This document shows positions 1-7,727 of a DNA stretch of 42,969 nt, one piece after another. Made by a program: the position numbers and the translations under genes. Below the pieces are notes generated by a model, which had not been told where the DNA came from, did no database searches, and worked only from the letters and a program-made list of their open reading frames with translations. Position 1 is the stretch's first letter. Each line of letters opens with the position of its first letter. Source of the stretch: Chondrus crispus (Eukaryota; Rhodophyta; Florideophyceae; Gigartinales; Gigartinaceae); the NCBI RefSeq assembly GCF_000350225.1, contig NW_005179377.1, forward strand, positions 1-42,969, read 5' to 3'.

Positions 1-865
1 GGAACATGGACTGTGAAATGGAATTTGTAGTTGTCACTGCTCCCAAGGAATGAGTTTGTTCCGTGCTTTCTATATCGATATCCAGGTCGTCTCCAGGCTG
101 ATGTCGGCTGACGCTCGTCCCAGGAACTTCCGTAATTCCCCCGTCATCGCTTTCCGAACAGTATTTCGTCCGGAGATGTTTCTTGAGCTCTCTTACGCCG
201 CGCTCAGCCATAGCTGTGGAACCCTCTTCCTCAAACAAGCTTTCGGCGTCTGATTCCAAGATGCGTGCGCGTCGTTCCATCAGTCTGAATCTATCCTTTT
301 CTTCGCGGTCACGTCTCTCCATTTCTGCTTCTCTCTCAGCGTCTTCAGCTGCCAAATCCTCATCTTCTTCATCGTCTGAATCCATGATCATTTCTGGCAC
401 TTTGCGAACAGGCTGCTCTTGCAACGCTGTTTTTGTTCTGGGTGAACGTCGGGGTGATGGTTCTAATGTATCCTCTTGCCCCGGACGGGGAATTAGGTTT
501 TTGACTGGTGTGATTTCTGGGGTAATTGGGTGCCCTCGCGCTTGTCTAGGTACCATTTCCTCATTCTGCAAATGAAGCACCCGCCTTGACGATCTCACAG
601 TCGTGACTGGGCGCTCATCGCCCTGCGTTGCGTTGGATTCCGTAGCGGCCGCTCCCCGAGACTTCCGGGCTAACGCCCGGTTACGGGGGGATCTTCTACG
701 GCTGTTTCGAGGGGTCAACTGCGAGAGAATAGCCCTTGTTTTGGGCGGAGAAACGTTTGGCCGGCGACGAACCTCCGAACTGTTGCGACGCATCTTCTTA
801 GAGCCTGGTGAAGCATTGGCTGCTTCGGGTATAGCACGTTTCTTGGCGGCCCGTGTATTCGACAT
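1..865 (-). CDS. Partial acidic, basic-headed nuclear-type protein (N-terminal 288 residues)
   Basis: An open frame runs from an ATG at 865 leftward off the window edge with no stop, so only the N-terminal 288 residues are visible. The first 100 or so residues are very basic, with Arg/Lys/Ser/Pro clusters of nuclear-localisation type. Two SPRR-like stretches follow. An acidic run (DSDDEEDEDLAAEDAE, about residues 165-180) leads into a charged helix likely to form a coiled coil (about 180-215). A Ser/Asp-rich segment follows. No enzymatic domain is visible and I do not recognise the family. The composition suggests a chromatin or nuclear scaffold protein, which is inference. It is transcribed away from the gene at 1066, with 200 bases between the two starts. 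The conserved part may lie beyond the window. Confidence 0.72.
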   Translation of the reverse strand, partial: MSNTRAAKKRAIPEAANASPGSKKMRRNSSEVRRRPNVSPPKTRAILSQLTPRNSRRRSPRNRALARKSRGAAATESNATQGDERPVTTVRSSRRVLHLQNEEMVPRQARGHPITPEITPVKNLIPRPGQEDTLEPSPRRSPRTKTALQEQPVRKVPEMIMDSDDEEDEDLAAEDAEREAEMERRDREEKDRFRLMERRARILESDAESLFEEEGSTAMAERGVRELKKHLRTKYCSESDDGGITEVPGTSVSRHQPGDDLDIDIESTEQTHSLGAVTTTNSISQSMF

Positions 866-1065
866 TGGGAAAAAGGGGCGGTGTTCCTCAATTTCTGGAT
901 ACCAAGAACCTGCAGCTATAACAGCATGTGAAAAAGTTGGCCGGCCGGCCTAAAGGCCACCCATTACAGTATTGGTGAATATCAATGTGAAAACGCCCAC
1001 AAACGTACTGTGAGTGGCCACGACTCTTCCATTTTGTTAGAAAATTCCTGTTCGGGGGTCCTTGA
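866..1065. promoter_or_regulatory. Shared divergent promoter region
   Basis: This 200-base spacer separates two divergent starts (865 minus, 1066 plus), so it must hold both promoters. It contains a GGCCGGCCGGCC run near 940 and an inverted CCAAT (ATTGG) near 971. No clear TATA box is seen. The role is inferred from gene layout. Confidence 0.45.
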
Positions 1066-2721
1066 ATGAGTCGTTGGACAATAAAAATCTCCCCGGAGAA
1101 TGCTTGGATTGCGGATATCTGGGGTATGCCCAGACCGAATCCGCGCTCGCCACACGACAAGGCTATTTCCCGTCCGAACCATATCAGAGATCGCATATCG
1201 CGTATCTTCGACAAGATAAGTGGCGTCCGCCTTGACAGAGGAATGCAACGCCTTCGGGCATGCCGAGAAAGAGAAGCGCTGCCTCTACCGAATGATTTCG
1301 TCGAGGTTCTATGGATGTTGGAAGACGATGACGACGAAGCAACGTGGTGCAGCGCGCAAGTAACGAATATTGAGGATGCTCCCGCCACGGCCGCGAACGA
1401 TAAGGTTCAGGTGTTGGCGACAGCTACTTTGGAATACGAGGAGAAGGCTGCATACGGTGATCATATTCATCAAGTGGAATTCGTTGTTGGCCGTTTATTG
1501 AGACGCGCAGAGCGGGATGGAGACGAGAATAACAATCCGGTACTGACATGGCGGACGCCAGTTATTTCACAGGCTCATGACGGGATGGATGAAGCGGATA
1601 GAGACTGGACTGGAGATGATATTGCAAAAAACAGTAAGAGGCGGAGATTTGTTGACCAGTACCGGATGAAAGAACTCGCGGATATCGTTGATCGACTGAG
1701 GAAAAGCCATGCACAAGTACTTGGCCAAGTAGACATGCTAAATCGGAAGGTCGAGCTAAACAGTTGTCGGATATCGGAGGGGCTGTCGTCGACAAGGGAT
1801 GAGTCCGTGCTGAAGATAGTGAACTTTCTGCGCCACCGCCTGGAAGTCGCAGTGCAGAAGTCGCTGCGTAAGCCGTCAAGTCATATTGAACAAACGTCGG
1901 CCGACAAAATGAATATAGGGACCTTAGGGGGTATGACGCAGAGCTTCATTCGGGTCGTTGCGGATTGCGAGCTGGCAGATTTTGAGTTGATAGCGAGGAA
2001 TCTATACGGCTGCATGGTCGAGGACTCGACATTGCGTCTGGTGTTCTATCCTGAGTATGCAGAGACACAGGGCCCGGCCGGGACATCGCAGACATTCTAC
2101 ATACTGTTCAATCGCATGGCAGGGCTTTGTTCATTTCTGGGATTATACCATAAGGCGGACCGTCTCGCGATGTTGAAGAAGGAGGGCAGTGCGGGGGTCG
2201 GAATGTTGAGGTTGATGGGTACGTATGTATATTCGAGCGATGTCGGGGCCCCCGCTGCAGTTTTTGTAGGGCACAGTTGCGGAAACACCTTCGAAAGGGA
2301 TGTTGCTAACCCCGGGAGCGGAGAGCTTGTGTTGTTCAGGAACAACTGCATATGGGACTCTGAAAGCAAGACCTTCGATGCAGGCCTGTGTTGTACTAGG
2401 CGGAGGCCGTCCATAGTGGAAGACCCAAATGTGTCAAGCGCAGTTCCTCTGCCCAGTCGGGCTTTTCATTTGGTGTGGCGGAGAGCGCAAGAGGTTTCCG
2501 GGCACTGGTCTAAGAGGGACAGGAAAAGGAATGTTCGTGTTCCAGGGCAGCTGGCAATCGTGATGCCATATGTGATGTTTGTGGGGGACTCGCATTGCGC
2601 GGACGCGCGTCGAGAGCTGAACGAAGATGCGATGAACGAAATTGTCAGTCCGGTGCACCCGAGAACTGTTGGTCAACACGATGTGCCGGGTTCACCCAAC
2701 ACCGCTGGCGGTAATGTATAG
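1066..2721 (+). CDS. Hypothetical 551-residue protein with possible Tudor-like and coiled-coil regions
   Basis: A complete single frame starts at ATG 1066 and ends at TAG 2721, with a poly(A) signal 21 bases later. I do not recognise the family. About residues 75-165 hold a W-rich beta pattern (EVLWML, then WCSAQV, TLEYEEKAAYG, QVEFVVG and LTWR) that resembles Tudor/SGF29-type chromatin-reader folds. That is a weak pattern match only. Residues 190-270 are charged and heptad-like (KELADIVDRLRKS onward), probably a coiled coil. The C-terminal half looks globular, with many aromatic and Cys residues and no catalytic motif I can name. It could be a lineage-specific chromatin protein, or a domesticated or accessory transposon protein. 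It diverges from the partial gene at 865. Confidence 0.65.
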   Translation: MSRWTIKISPENAWIADIWGMPRPNPRSPHDKAISRPNHIRDRISRIFDKISGVRLDRGMQRLRACREREALPLPNDFVEVLWMLEDDDDEATWCSAQVTNIEDAPATAANDKVQVLATATLEYEEKAAYGDHIHQVEFVVGRLLRRAERDGDENNNPVLTWRTPVISQAHDGMDEADRDWTGDDIAKNSKRRRFVDQYRMKELADIVDRLRKSHAQVLGQVDMLNRKVELNSCRISEGLSSTRDESVLKIVNFLRHRLEVAVQKSLRKPSSHIEQTSADKMNIGTLGGMTQSFIRVVADCELADFELIARNLYGCMVEDSTLRLVFYPEYAETQGPAGTSQTFYILFNRMAGLCSFLGLYHKADRLAMLKKEGSAGVGMLRLMGTYVYSSDVGAPAAVFVGHSCGNTFERDVANPGSGELVLFRNNCIWDSESKTFDAGLCCTRRRPSIVEDPNVSSAVPLPSRAFHLVWRRAQEVSGHWSKRDRKRNVRVPGQLAIVMPYVMFVGDSHCADARRELNEDAMNEIVSPVHPRTVGQHDVPGSPNTAGGNV

Positions 2722-2741
2722 TAATGTAGTTTAAGGCTACT

Positions 2742-2747
2742 AATAAA
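2742..2747 (+). terminator. AATAAA poly(A) signal for the 551-residue gene
   Basis: A canonical AATAAA lies about 20 bases after the stop codon at 2721. It supports that stop and the plus-strand transcription unit. Confidence 0.6.
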
Positions 2748-3110
2748 CGACGCTGCGATACATTTACACTGAAGCGATCTCGAGCAATGAACTAAGCTCC
2801 TTCCCATTTTCCACACGTGGCTGGCCACACTATGCAGCTTCAAAGTGTTGGTGCGCACCAGTACAATATCAGCCTGGATCTAGTAGAAACTAACAGATAT
2901 CCGTCCTATACTATATTTTACATTAAAAATGGCTCAGCGGTAGGTTTGATACGATCAGAAAAGTGTGCTGCGCGCGCGCCAAAAATCTAAAACAAGTTTC
3001 GAATCACTAAATCTACCGGGCCATTCTAAAAAATCATTTCAGATATTGAAAATATGACCTCGTAGTGCCCCGTGTCCTTGGCCAGCACGCGGGGACCGGT
3101 CTAGTTCATA
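2748..3110. other. Intergenic spacer, convergent genes
   Basis: This spacer lies between the poly(A) signal at 2742 and the 3' end of the minus-strand gag element. It is AT-rich from about 2880 to 3060. I see no coding frame, RNA gene or repeat in it. The 3' LTR or terminal repeat of the gag element, if present, should start here or in the next 100 bases, but I could not match it to sequence right of the gag gene. Confidence 0.5.
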
Positions 3111-3157
3111 GGGAAAAGACGGCTCACGCGACCGCGTGTACGTAACCGTCTTTACCC
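3111..3157. other. Nested stem-loop at the 3' end of gag
   Basis: GGGAAAAGACGG (3111-3122) pairs with CCGTCTTTACCC (3146-3157) with one mismatch. Inside that arm, CACGCG (3125-3130) pairs with CGCGTG (3133-3138). The gag stop codon (3152-3154, minus strand) sits in the outer stem. It could be a structured 3' end or packaging/termination element of the retroelement; the function is inference. Confidence 0.5.
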
Positions 3158-5806
3158 TTTTTTCGAACTACCGGTGCTATCGGAGCTACCCCCCTGGCTA
3201 TCGTCGGCCAGGTCTTCTCCGGGTGGCCGACCACGTGGGTCGGGACTATTCCTCCCGGGCGGCTCGGCAGCCTTGGCGAAGTACTCGGGTACTTCCGGGC
3301 CTTGACCTGCGGCGTCCGGCCGTCGCAGGATATGGGGGATGAAGCGAGTCGGCTCTCCTTCGTGACCCTCCGCGGGTAGGGGGTACGGATCCTCTACCCA
3401 GTCTTGCAGGTACATTATCGCATTCTGTACCTGTTGGGGTAACCGAGAACGGTCTCGGTCCCCTCTCCCTCCTTGACGGGGGTACCTTGTGTCGGCCTGG
3501 CGGTAGTCGAGCCGATCGCGACGATCGAGTTCGGTACGACGATACCCGCCTCCACGGGGGGCGAATCGAGCGCCCCCACCCGACCGATTCGAGAAACCTT
3601 GACGCGGGGGACGACCCTCGCCGACCGCTTGCCGGAGTAGATTGCGCGCCCCGGGGCGCGTCTCCATCTGGTAGCGGTAGTTCCTGTACGCCGTGATCAT
3701 TCGTTGTTCCGGCGACAGGAACGGGCAGGCGTACATGGCGTGTCCGTACGTACGACATAGCCAGCACACGTACGCGCTGCCGTCCGTTGAGGCGAAGGTC
3801 GCCGCGTGACGCGCCTCCTCATCGGTGAGGAGGGGCACGCGAGGGGCTTCACCTCCGGTATCTCGGTTTGAGATGTCGAGCTCAGCGACCCGGGGAACCG
3901 TACCCCTGGGTGCTCTGGGAGTGGCCGCGAACGCGGTCGCGTAGCTCGACATCGTTCCGGTCGACATCGGTGAAGGGGGTCGACCCCCTACCGGCCCTGC
4001 TCCTTGCGTAATGAGGACAGGGTCGGCCTGCCACTCATCCTCCCCGACATGGAGGGTAGAGGCGGGCGAACTTGTTGCGGCGGACTTCGTAGTCCTGCCA
4101 GCCCTCCCTGCCGGTTTCGAATCCGGCAGAGGTAAACCGCGTCGAGCGCGGTAAGTGGTTCCTTCTGCCGTTGCGATACGGCGGATGGTCGGAAGATCGG
4201 TCTTCTGGCGGCTCGGCAGCCGCTGCACTGTCTCGGAAACTGCGGCACGGGTCGCAGGAGCGAGTCCCCGCACGAAGTAGTGCGCGAGGGACTGTTCGGA
4301 GAACACTGCCGTGCACCGGAACGCGGCCGTTTCGAGCCGGTCCGCGAACGTGCTCTCCGTTTCATGAGATTGCTGTCGCGCCGTCGCGACAGCGTCGTAC
4401 GCTTCACCTAACACGTCGTCGGTTAGGTAGCGTTTCAGGAACTGGTTCACGAGCCCCGGCCAACTCACGTCGTCGTGTAGTTGGCCGGCGCGGAGGCCAC
4501 GCATCGTATAACTCGTATACAGGCGCTCCGCGTCGCGCTCTAAGAAGTGCGCGAGGACTCTCACGGCAACACCTTCGGTCAGGTGTTGCGAGTTGAAGGT
4601 TATCCGAATATCCTTCAAGAACGGTAGGAGCTGGATCGGGTCCGTACCGTCAAAGCTCCTCATCGTGGGACGGATCCCACGGCAGCGTTGGACGTACTTC
4701 GCGATCCGTCCCGCGTCACCCGAGGTGACGAGCCTCGAGGTGTTATCCAAGCGGTACATACGATAGTCAGCGACGGCGCTGAACTCTTGGATCATCGTAT
4801 GCACCGGCTCGAGCCCGGGTTCGGCGGGACCTAGCGTGCCGAAGGAGGTAACCGGTAGCGTACGGACGTCTACCGGACCTGGATGCTCGGCATAACTCGC
4901 CGGCGGGTAGCCGCCCCAGCGGGGATCGGCGGAGAACAGCGGTTCTCCGGATCCGCGGGCGGCTCCTCCACGGTCCTGTTCGTCCGCGTACGATACGCGG
5001 TCCATCTGCCGCCTACTTACGGGGATAGGCGGCAATGCTTGGGTCTCGGACGCGAGATTCGCGCCCATCGGAGGACGGTTTCCTTCCGCAGTCCGACTGG
5101 CGTCGGCGCCAGTGGGACGCCAACCTTCCGGAGCGACGGCGCTCGGAGGTACGGCACCACCGGGCCCTCTCGTGGGGGCACCGGGCAGCCTTGCGGCCAT
5201 GGTCCGTTCCATGTCACGAGCACGCTGTCGCGTAGCGTTGAGCTCGGCGGAGAGGTGCGCGAACGCACCCAACTGCTCTGCTGACGGGGACGGTCGATCG
5301 TCGGGACGTCTCGTCGAGGTCGGCCTGGTGGGGCGACCTTGCCCGTGCAGTACGGGCTGTGCGAGGCGTGAGTCTTCGACGAGCACCAGTCGCGAGTGTA
5401 ACTCGTCGACTAGTGCTCGGAGATTCTCCAAGGACTGGCTGACTCGATCGAACCTCCCTTCACGTAGGGAGCGAAGCTCGTCCATACATCGCGAGTAGAC
5501 GGCGTCCGTCACGTCTATACGGAGTGAAGTACGGACTTCCTCGATGTAGTCAGCTATGCGATCGAACATCGCAGCCGCTTGTCCTTCGGGGGACTCGGGC
5601 GACGGTTCGCGGTCTCGGAGACCAGCGTCGCCGTCGCCGAACGGCGGTGATGGTGCGTGCATAGCGGCCGCCCTCGGATCCGCCGGTTCGGACCGGATCG
5701 AGGTGGCGTATTCTTGACTTATCTCAACGCGTACGGACGCGGAGGAAAAAGAAAGTCTTCTCGGAAAGATCTCGGGGTCTTCTAGGTCGGGAGACCACTG
5801 TAGCAT
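3152..5806 (-). CDS. gag: Retrotransposon gag protein with CCHC zinc knuckle (gag-only element)
   Basis: An 884-residue frame starts at ATG 5806. The frame opens further upstream, but only on a GTG, so the first ATG is preferred. The head is acidic, with a coiled-coil stretch (about residues 78-145). A long Pro/Arg-rich linker leads to a retrotransposon-gag-like helical core (from MRSFDGTDPIQLLPFLKDIR through FLERDAERLY, FLKRYL and YFVRGL, about residues 375-520). A single zinc knuckle follows near 680-693 (CWLC, GH, C in C-x2-C-x4-H-x4-C spacing), then a basic RG-rich tail. Gag coats element RNA in cytoplasmic particles. No protease, reverse transcriptase or integrase is seen on either side, so the copy looks non-autonomous, like plant TR-GAG elements. 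The frame is intact, which suggests recent activity. Ty3/gypsy-type is the likelier class, but not certain. Confidence 0.82.
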   Translation of the reverse strand: MLQWSPDLEDPEIFPRRLSFSSASVRVEISQEYATSIRSEPADPRAAAMHAPSPPFGDGDAGLRDREPSPESPEGQAAAMFDRIADYIEEVRTSLRIDVTDAVYSRCMDELRSLREGRFDRVSQSLENLRALVDELHSRLVLVEDSRLAQPVLHGQGRPTRPTSTRRPDDRPSPSAEQLGAFAHLSAELNATRQRARDMERTMAARLPGAPTRGPGGAVPPSAVAPEGWRPTGADASRTAEGNRPPMGANLASETQALPPIPVSRRQMDRVSYADEQDRGGAARGSGEPLFSADPRWGGYPPASYAEHPGPVDVRTLPVTSFGTLGPAEPGLEPVHTMIQEFSAVADYRMYRLDNTSRLVTSGDAGRIAKYVQRCRGIRPTMRSFDGTDPIQLLPFLKDIRITFNSQHLTEGVAVRVLAHFLERDAERLYTSYTMRGLRAGQLHDDVSWPGLVNQFLKRYLTDDVLGEAYDAVATARQQSHETESTFADRLETAAFRCTAVFSEQSLAHYFVRGLAPATRAAVSETVQRLPSRQKTDLPTIRRIATAEGTTYRARRGLPLPDSKPAGRAGRTTKSAATSSPASTLHVGEDEWQADPVLITQGAGPVGGRPPSPMSTGTMSSYATAFAATPRAPRGTVPRVAELDISNRDTGGEAPRVPLLTDEEARHAATFASTDGSAYVCWLCRTYGHAMYACPFLSPEQRMITAYRNYRYQMETRPGARNLLRQAVGEGRPPRQGFSNRSGGGARFAPRGGGYRRTELDRRDRLDYRQADTRYPRQGGRGDRDRSRLPQQVQNAIMYLQDWVEDPYPLPAEGHEGEPTRFIPHILRRPDAAGQGPEVPEYFAKAAEPPGRNSPDPRGRPPGEDLADDSQGGSSDSTGSSKKG

Positions 5807-6218
5807 AAACACCCCCAGACGACTGGAGGTGTTTGCGCAGTTCGACCTGTAGACCCCGGTTCGGAGAAGGGGTGAAGCGGGCCAACCAGCTACGGAACCG
5901 GGCTCGGGCCCGGGTAGCGGTGGTAGAGCGGGAGCGAGCAGGGACGCGCGCACGCACGAGCGGATCGACGCCTCGACGCCCCGGAGCAGCACTGGGTGAC
6001 GTACCAGTGCTGACGGGCGGAGGCGGTTCCGTGCTCGCTCGCGTGCTGCGCGTCCACTCCGGCTCGGCTCCGACTAAACGCGCGCGAAGAGCGAAGGCGA
6101 CGTTTAGAATAAGCTGGGTGGACTGACCTTGGCGGTCGGTTGAGGACAAGCCCCTGCTTGTCCCCTTCCGCCGCCGTCGGTCCGCTCCATATTTAATATA
6201 CAAAACACTCTATCATAA
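5807..6218. other. GC-rich leader of the gag element
   Basis: This stretch lies upstream of gag on the minus strand. It is GC-rich to about 6180, then AT-rich (ATTTAATATACAAAACACTC near 6191-6210). Frames on both strands here are Arg/Pro-rich shadows. It probably contains the 5' untranslated leader or LTR. No other gene is visible. Confidence 0.4.
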
Positions 6219-6440
6219 CACTACAGTACCGTGGTACTGTAGTGGGCTACTGTAGTGCAGGTCGGCCTGCACTGTAATACTGTCAGCTATGTCGAGGCTG
6301 ACAGTACACGTATCACTCGTGGTGCGTGCGCGCTTCGTTCGCGCGCTGTACACGTGTACATGTGTATGCGCAAGTCCCTTGTCCCCGTGGTGTACACGTG
6401 GACACGCGCGGTGGTACTGTAGAGCTCGACGCTCTACAGT
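6219..6440. repeat. Cluster of short perfect hairpins
   Basis: Separate inverted repeats are packed into about 220 bases. They are 6219-6244 (12-bp arms, CACTACAGTACC), 6254-6273 (8-bp arms, AGTGCAGG), 6278-6306 (10-bp arms, TACTGTCAGC) and 6416-6440 (10-bp arms, ACTGTAGAGC). A GC palindromic stretch near 6325-6348 and GTACACGTGTAC-type palindromes near 6348-6360 also occur. The arms differ but share TACTGTA or CTGTAG cores. The cluster sits between the gag element and the copia fragment. It could be a chain of foldback elements or a transposon-end structure. Confidence 0.6.
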
Positions 6441-6473
6441 AGTTGATCTAGTTCTTGATCTAATCTAATTTAA

Positions 6474-7055
6474 ACCCCCAGGGGGGGTTATACTACAACA
6501 ACTACGGGTCAAGCGCTTAAATTCCCTAAGCTGGACCACAGACGTCTTCGGCTGCAGGTCTATTCCGACGCGTCCTACGGAAACAACCTTGACGGATCTT
6601 CTCAGCTCGGCTATATCATTTTCCTTGCTGACGACAACGATAGATGCCAACCACTATTTTGGTCTTCGCACAAATCTAAGCGTGTTTCGAGATCTGTCCT
6701 TGGCAGCGAAACAATGGCCTTAGCTGACGCGTTCGATATGGCTTTCGCGATGAAAAACGACATTTGCGAAATGACATCGCTCGATATCCCGATCGTAATG
6801 CTTACGGATAGTCTTTCTCTCTTCGATGTTATTACAAAAGCAAAGATAACATCCGAGAGGCGACTAATGATCGATGTTAAAGTTGTTAAGGATGCGTATC
6901 AAAGACATGAATTAGGCGCTATTGGATTCATTCGTACTGAATACAACCCTGCAGACGCATTGACTAAGGTCAAGAAAAGTGACATACTGAACAAGATGCT
7001 ACGAGAGTCAGTTCTTTCACACCCTATTGAGCAGTGGATCAATCGAAATTCGTGA
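6474..7055 (+). pseudogene. Ty1/copia polyprotein fragment: C-terminal RNase H
   Basis: The frame is open from after a stop at 6471 to a stop at 7055. Residues encoded from about 6510 match the copia RNase H module: YSDASYGN (first Asp), a GYIIFL strand, FWSSHKSKRVSRSVLGSE with the catalytic Glu (SETMALADA), LTDSLSLF with the next Asp, and the tail EYNPADALTK that typically closes copia polyproteins. Gag, protease, integrase and reverse transcriptase are all missing upstream, where the hairpin cluster begins, so this is a 5'-deleted remnant. The surviving frame has no internal stop. A polypurine-like stretch (AAAAGTTTGGGGAG, about 7071-7084) follows the stop, as expected just before a 3' LTR. 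Confidence 0.85.
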
Positions 7056-7085
7056 ACATGCACTGTCACGAAAAAGTTTGGGGAG

Positions 7086-7354
7086 TGTCAGAGTAACTGA
7101 CTAGACGAGTAGTCACTGTAATTAGCTTATCATTATCAATTCAGGTCAAACCATGTAGGCTACATTTAGCTATCAACAATAGAGTCCCTTAAGGACGTGC
7201 CACCTACAAATTCTACCTGTTCAGGGTGTAACCGCTTAGAGACATTTTATGGGTGGCGCAACCTCCCTTTTATGGTAGTGCGCCTACTGTTATTGTAGAG
7301 TCAATAGGACTATAAAGCCAGGTCGAAGACGCTACTCGTCTTCGACCTCAGCAC
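7086..7354 (+). repeat. Candidate 3' LTR of the copia fragment
   Basis: Directly after the polypurine-like tract the sequence begins TGTCAG, the usual LTR start. A TATAAA lies at 7311-7316, followed by a hairpin at 7321-7347 and a possible end at CAGCACA (about 7354). With only one LTR in the window the right end is a guess, and no target duplication can be tested. Confidence 0.42.
7321..7347. other. Perfect 10-bp stem-loop downstream of the LTR TATA box
   Basis: GGTCGAAGAC (7321-7330) and GTCTTCGACC (7338-7347) flank a 7-base loop. It lies just after TATAAA at 7311, so it would fold at the 5' end of an LTR-driven transcript. Structured R regions are known in some LTR elements; a role here is inference. 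Confidence 0.5.
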
Positions 7355-7727
7355 ATTGAACCCATCTGAACAACAACCCGACAACCCTGTCCCGACCGTG
7401 CTCACCGTCGCTAGCAGTTTCGAGGCAATAGCCTGCCGCTCTATCCTCCCCTCTGGTAACTCTAATTACCGCCCCCTTTTTGTCATACCAACCACCCCGC
7501 CGGACCGCCCCACCCGGTCGGTCTCCCGACAGTATGCAGTCCAGTGTCATATGCAAGCTGGATTCGCGACTCCGCAGCTGGTAGCTGACGAACGCATGCA
7601 GATATCGAGAATATGCACAAATCGAGCATGCAGTTAGCGAGGATTCACTGTAAATGCATTAAGAGCGTCAACGGAGAAAAGAATGAAATTGGGGTCCCGG
7701 CCGTGTCTGGCCATCAGCATGCGAGAG
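7355..7727. other. Spacer between copia LTR candidate and non-LTR element
   Basis: About 370 bases lie between the putative LTR end and the broken 3' edge of the non-LTR retroelement. Short frames here have no recognisable content. I see no RNA gene or repeat. Confidence 0.4.

Larger units (their letters stand above)
3111..6205 (-). mobile_element. Gag-only LTR-type retroelement, bounds uncertain
   Basis: The intact gag frame with its long GC-rich leader (5807-6205) and structured 3' end defines a minus-strand retroelement without pol. I could not identify LTRs, a primer-binding site or target-site duplications by eye, so the ends are approximate. It may be trans-complemented by a full gypsy-type element elsewhere. 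Confidence 0.45.
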
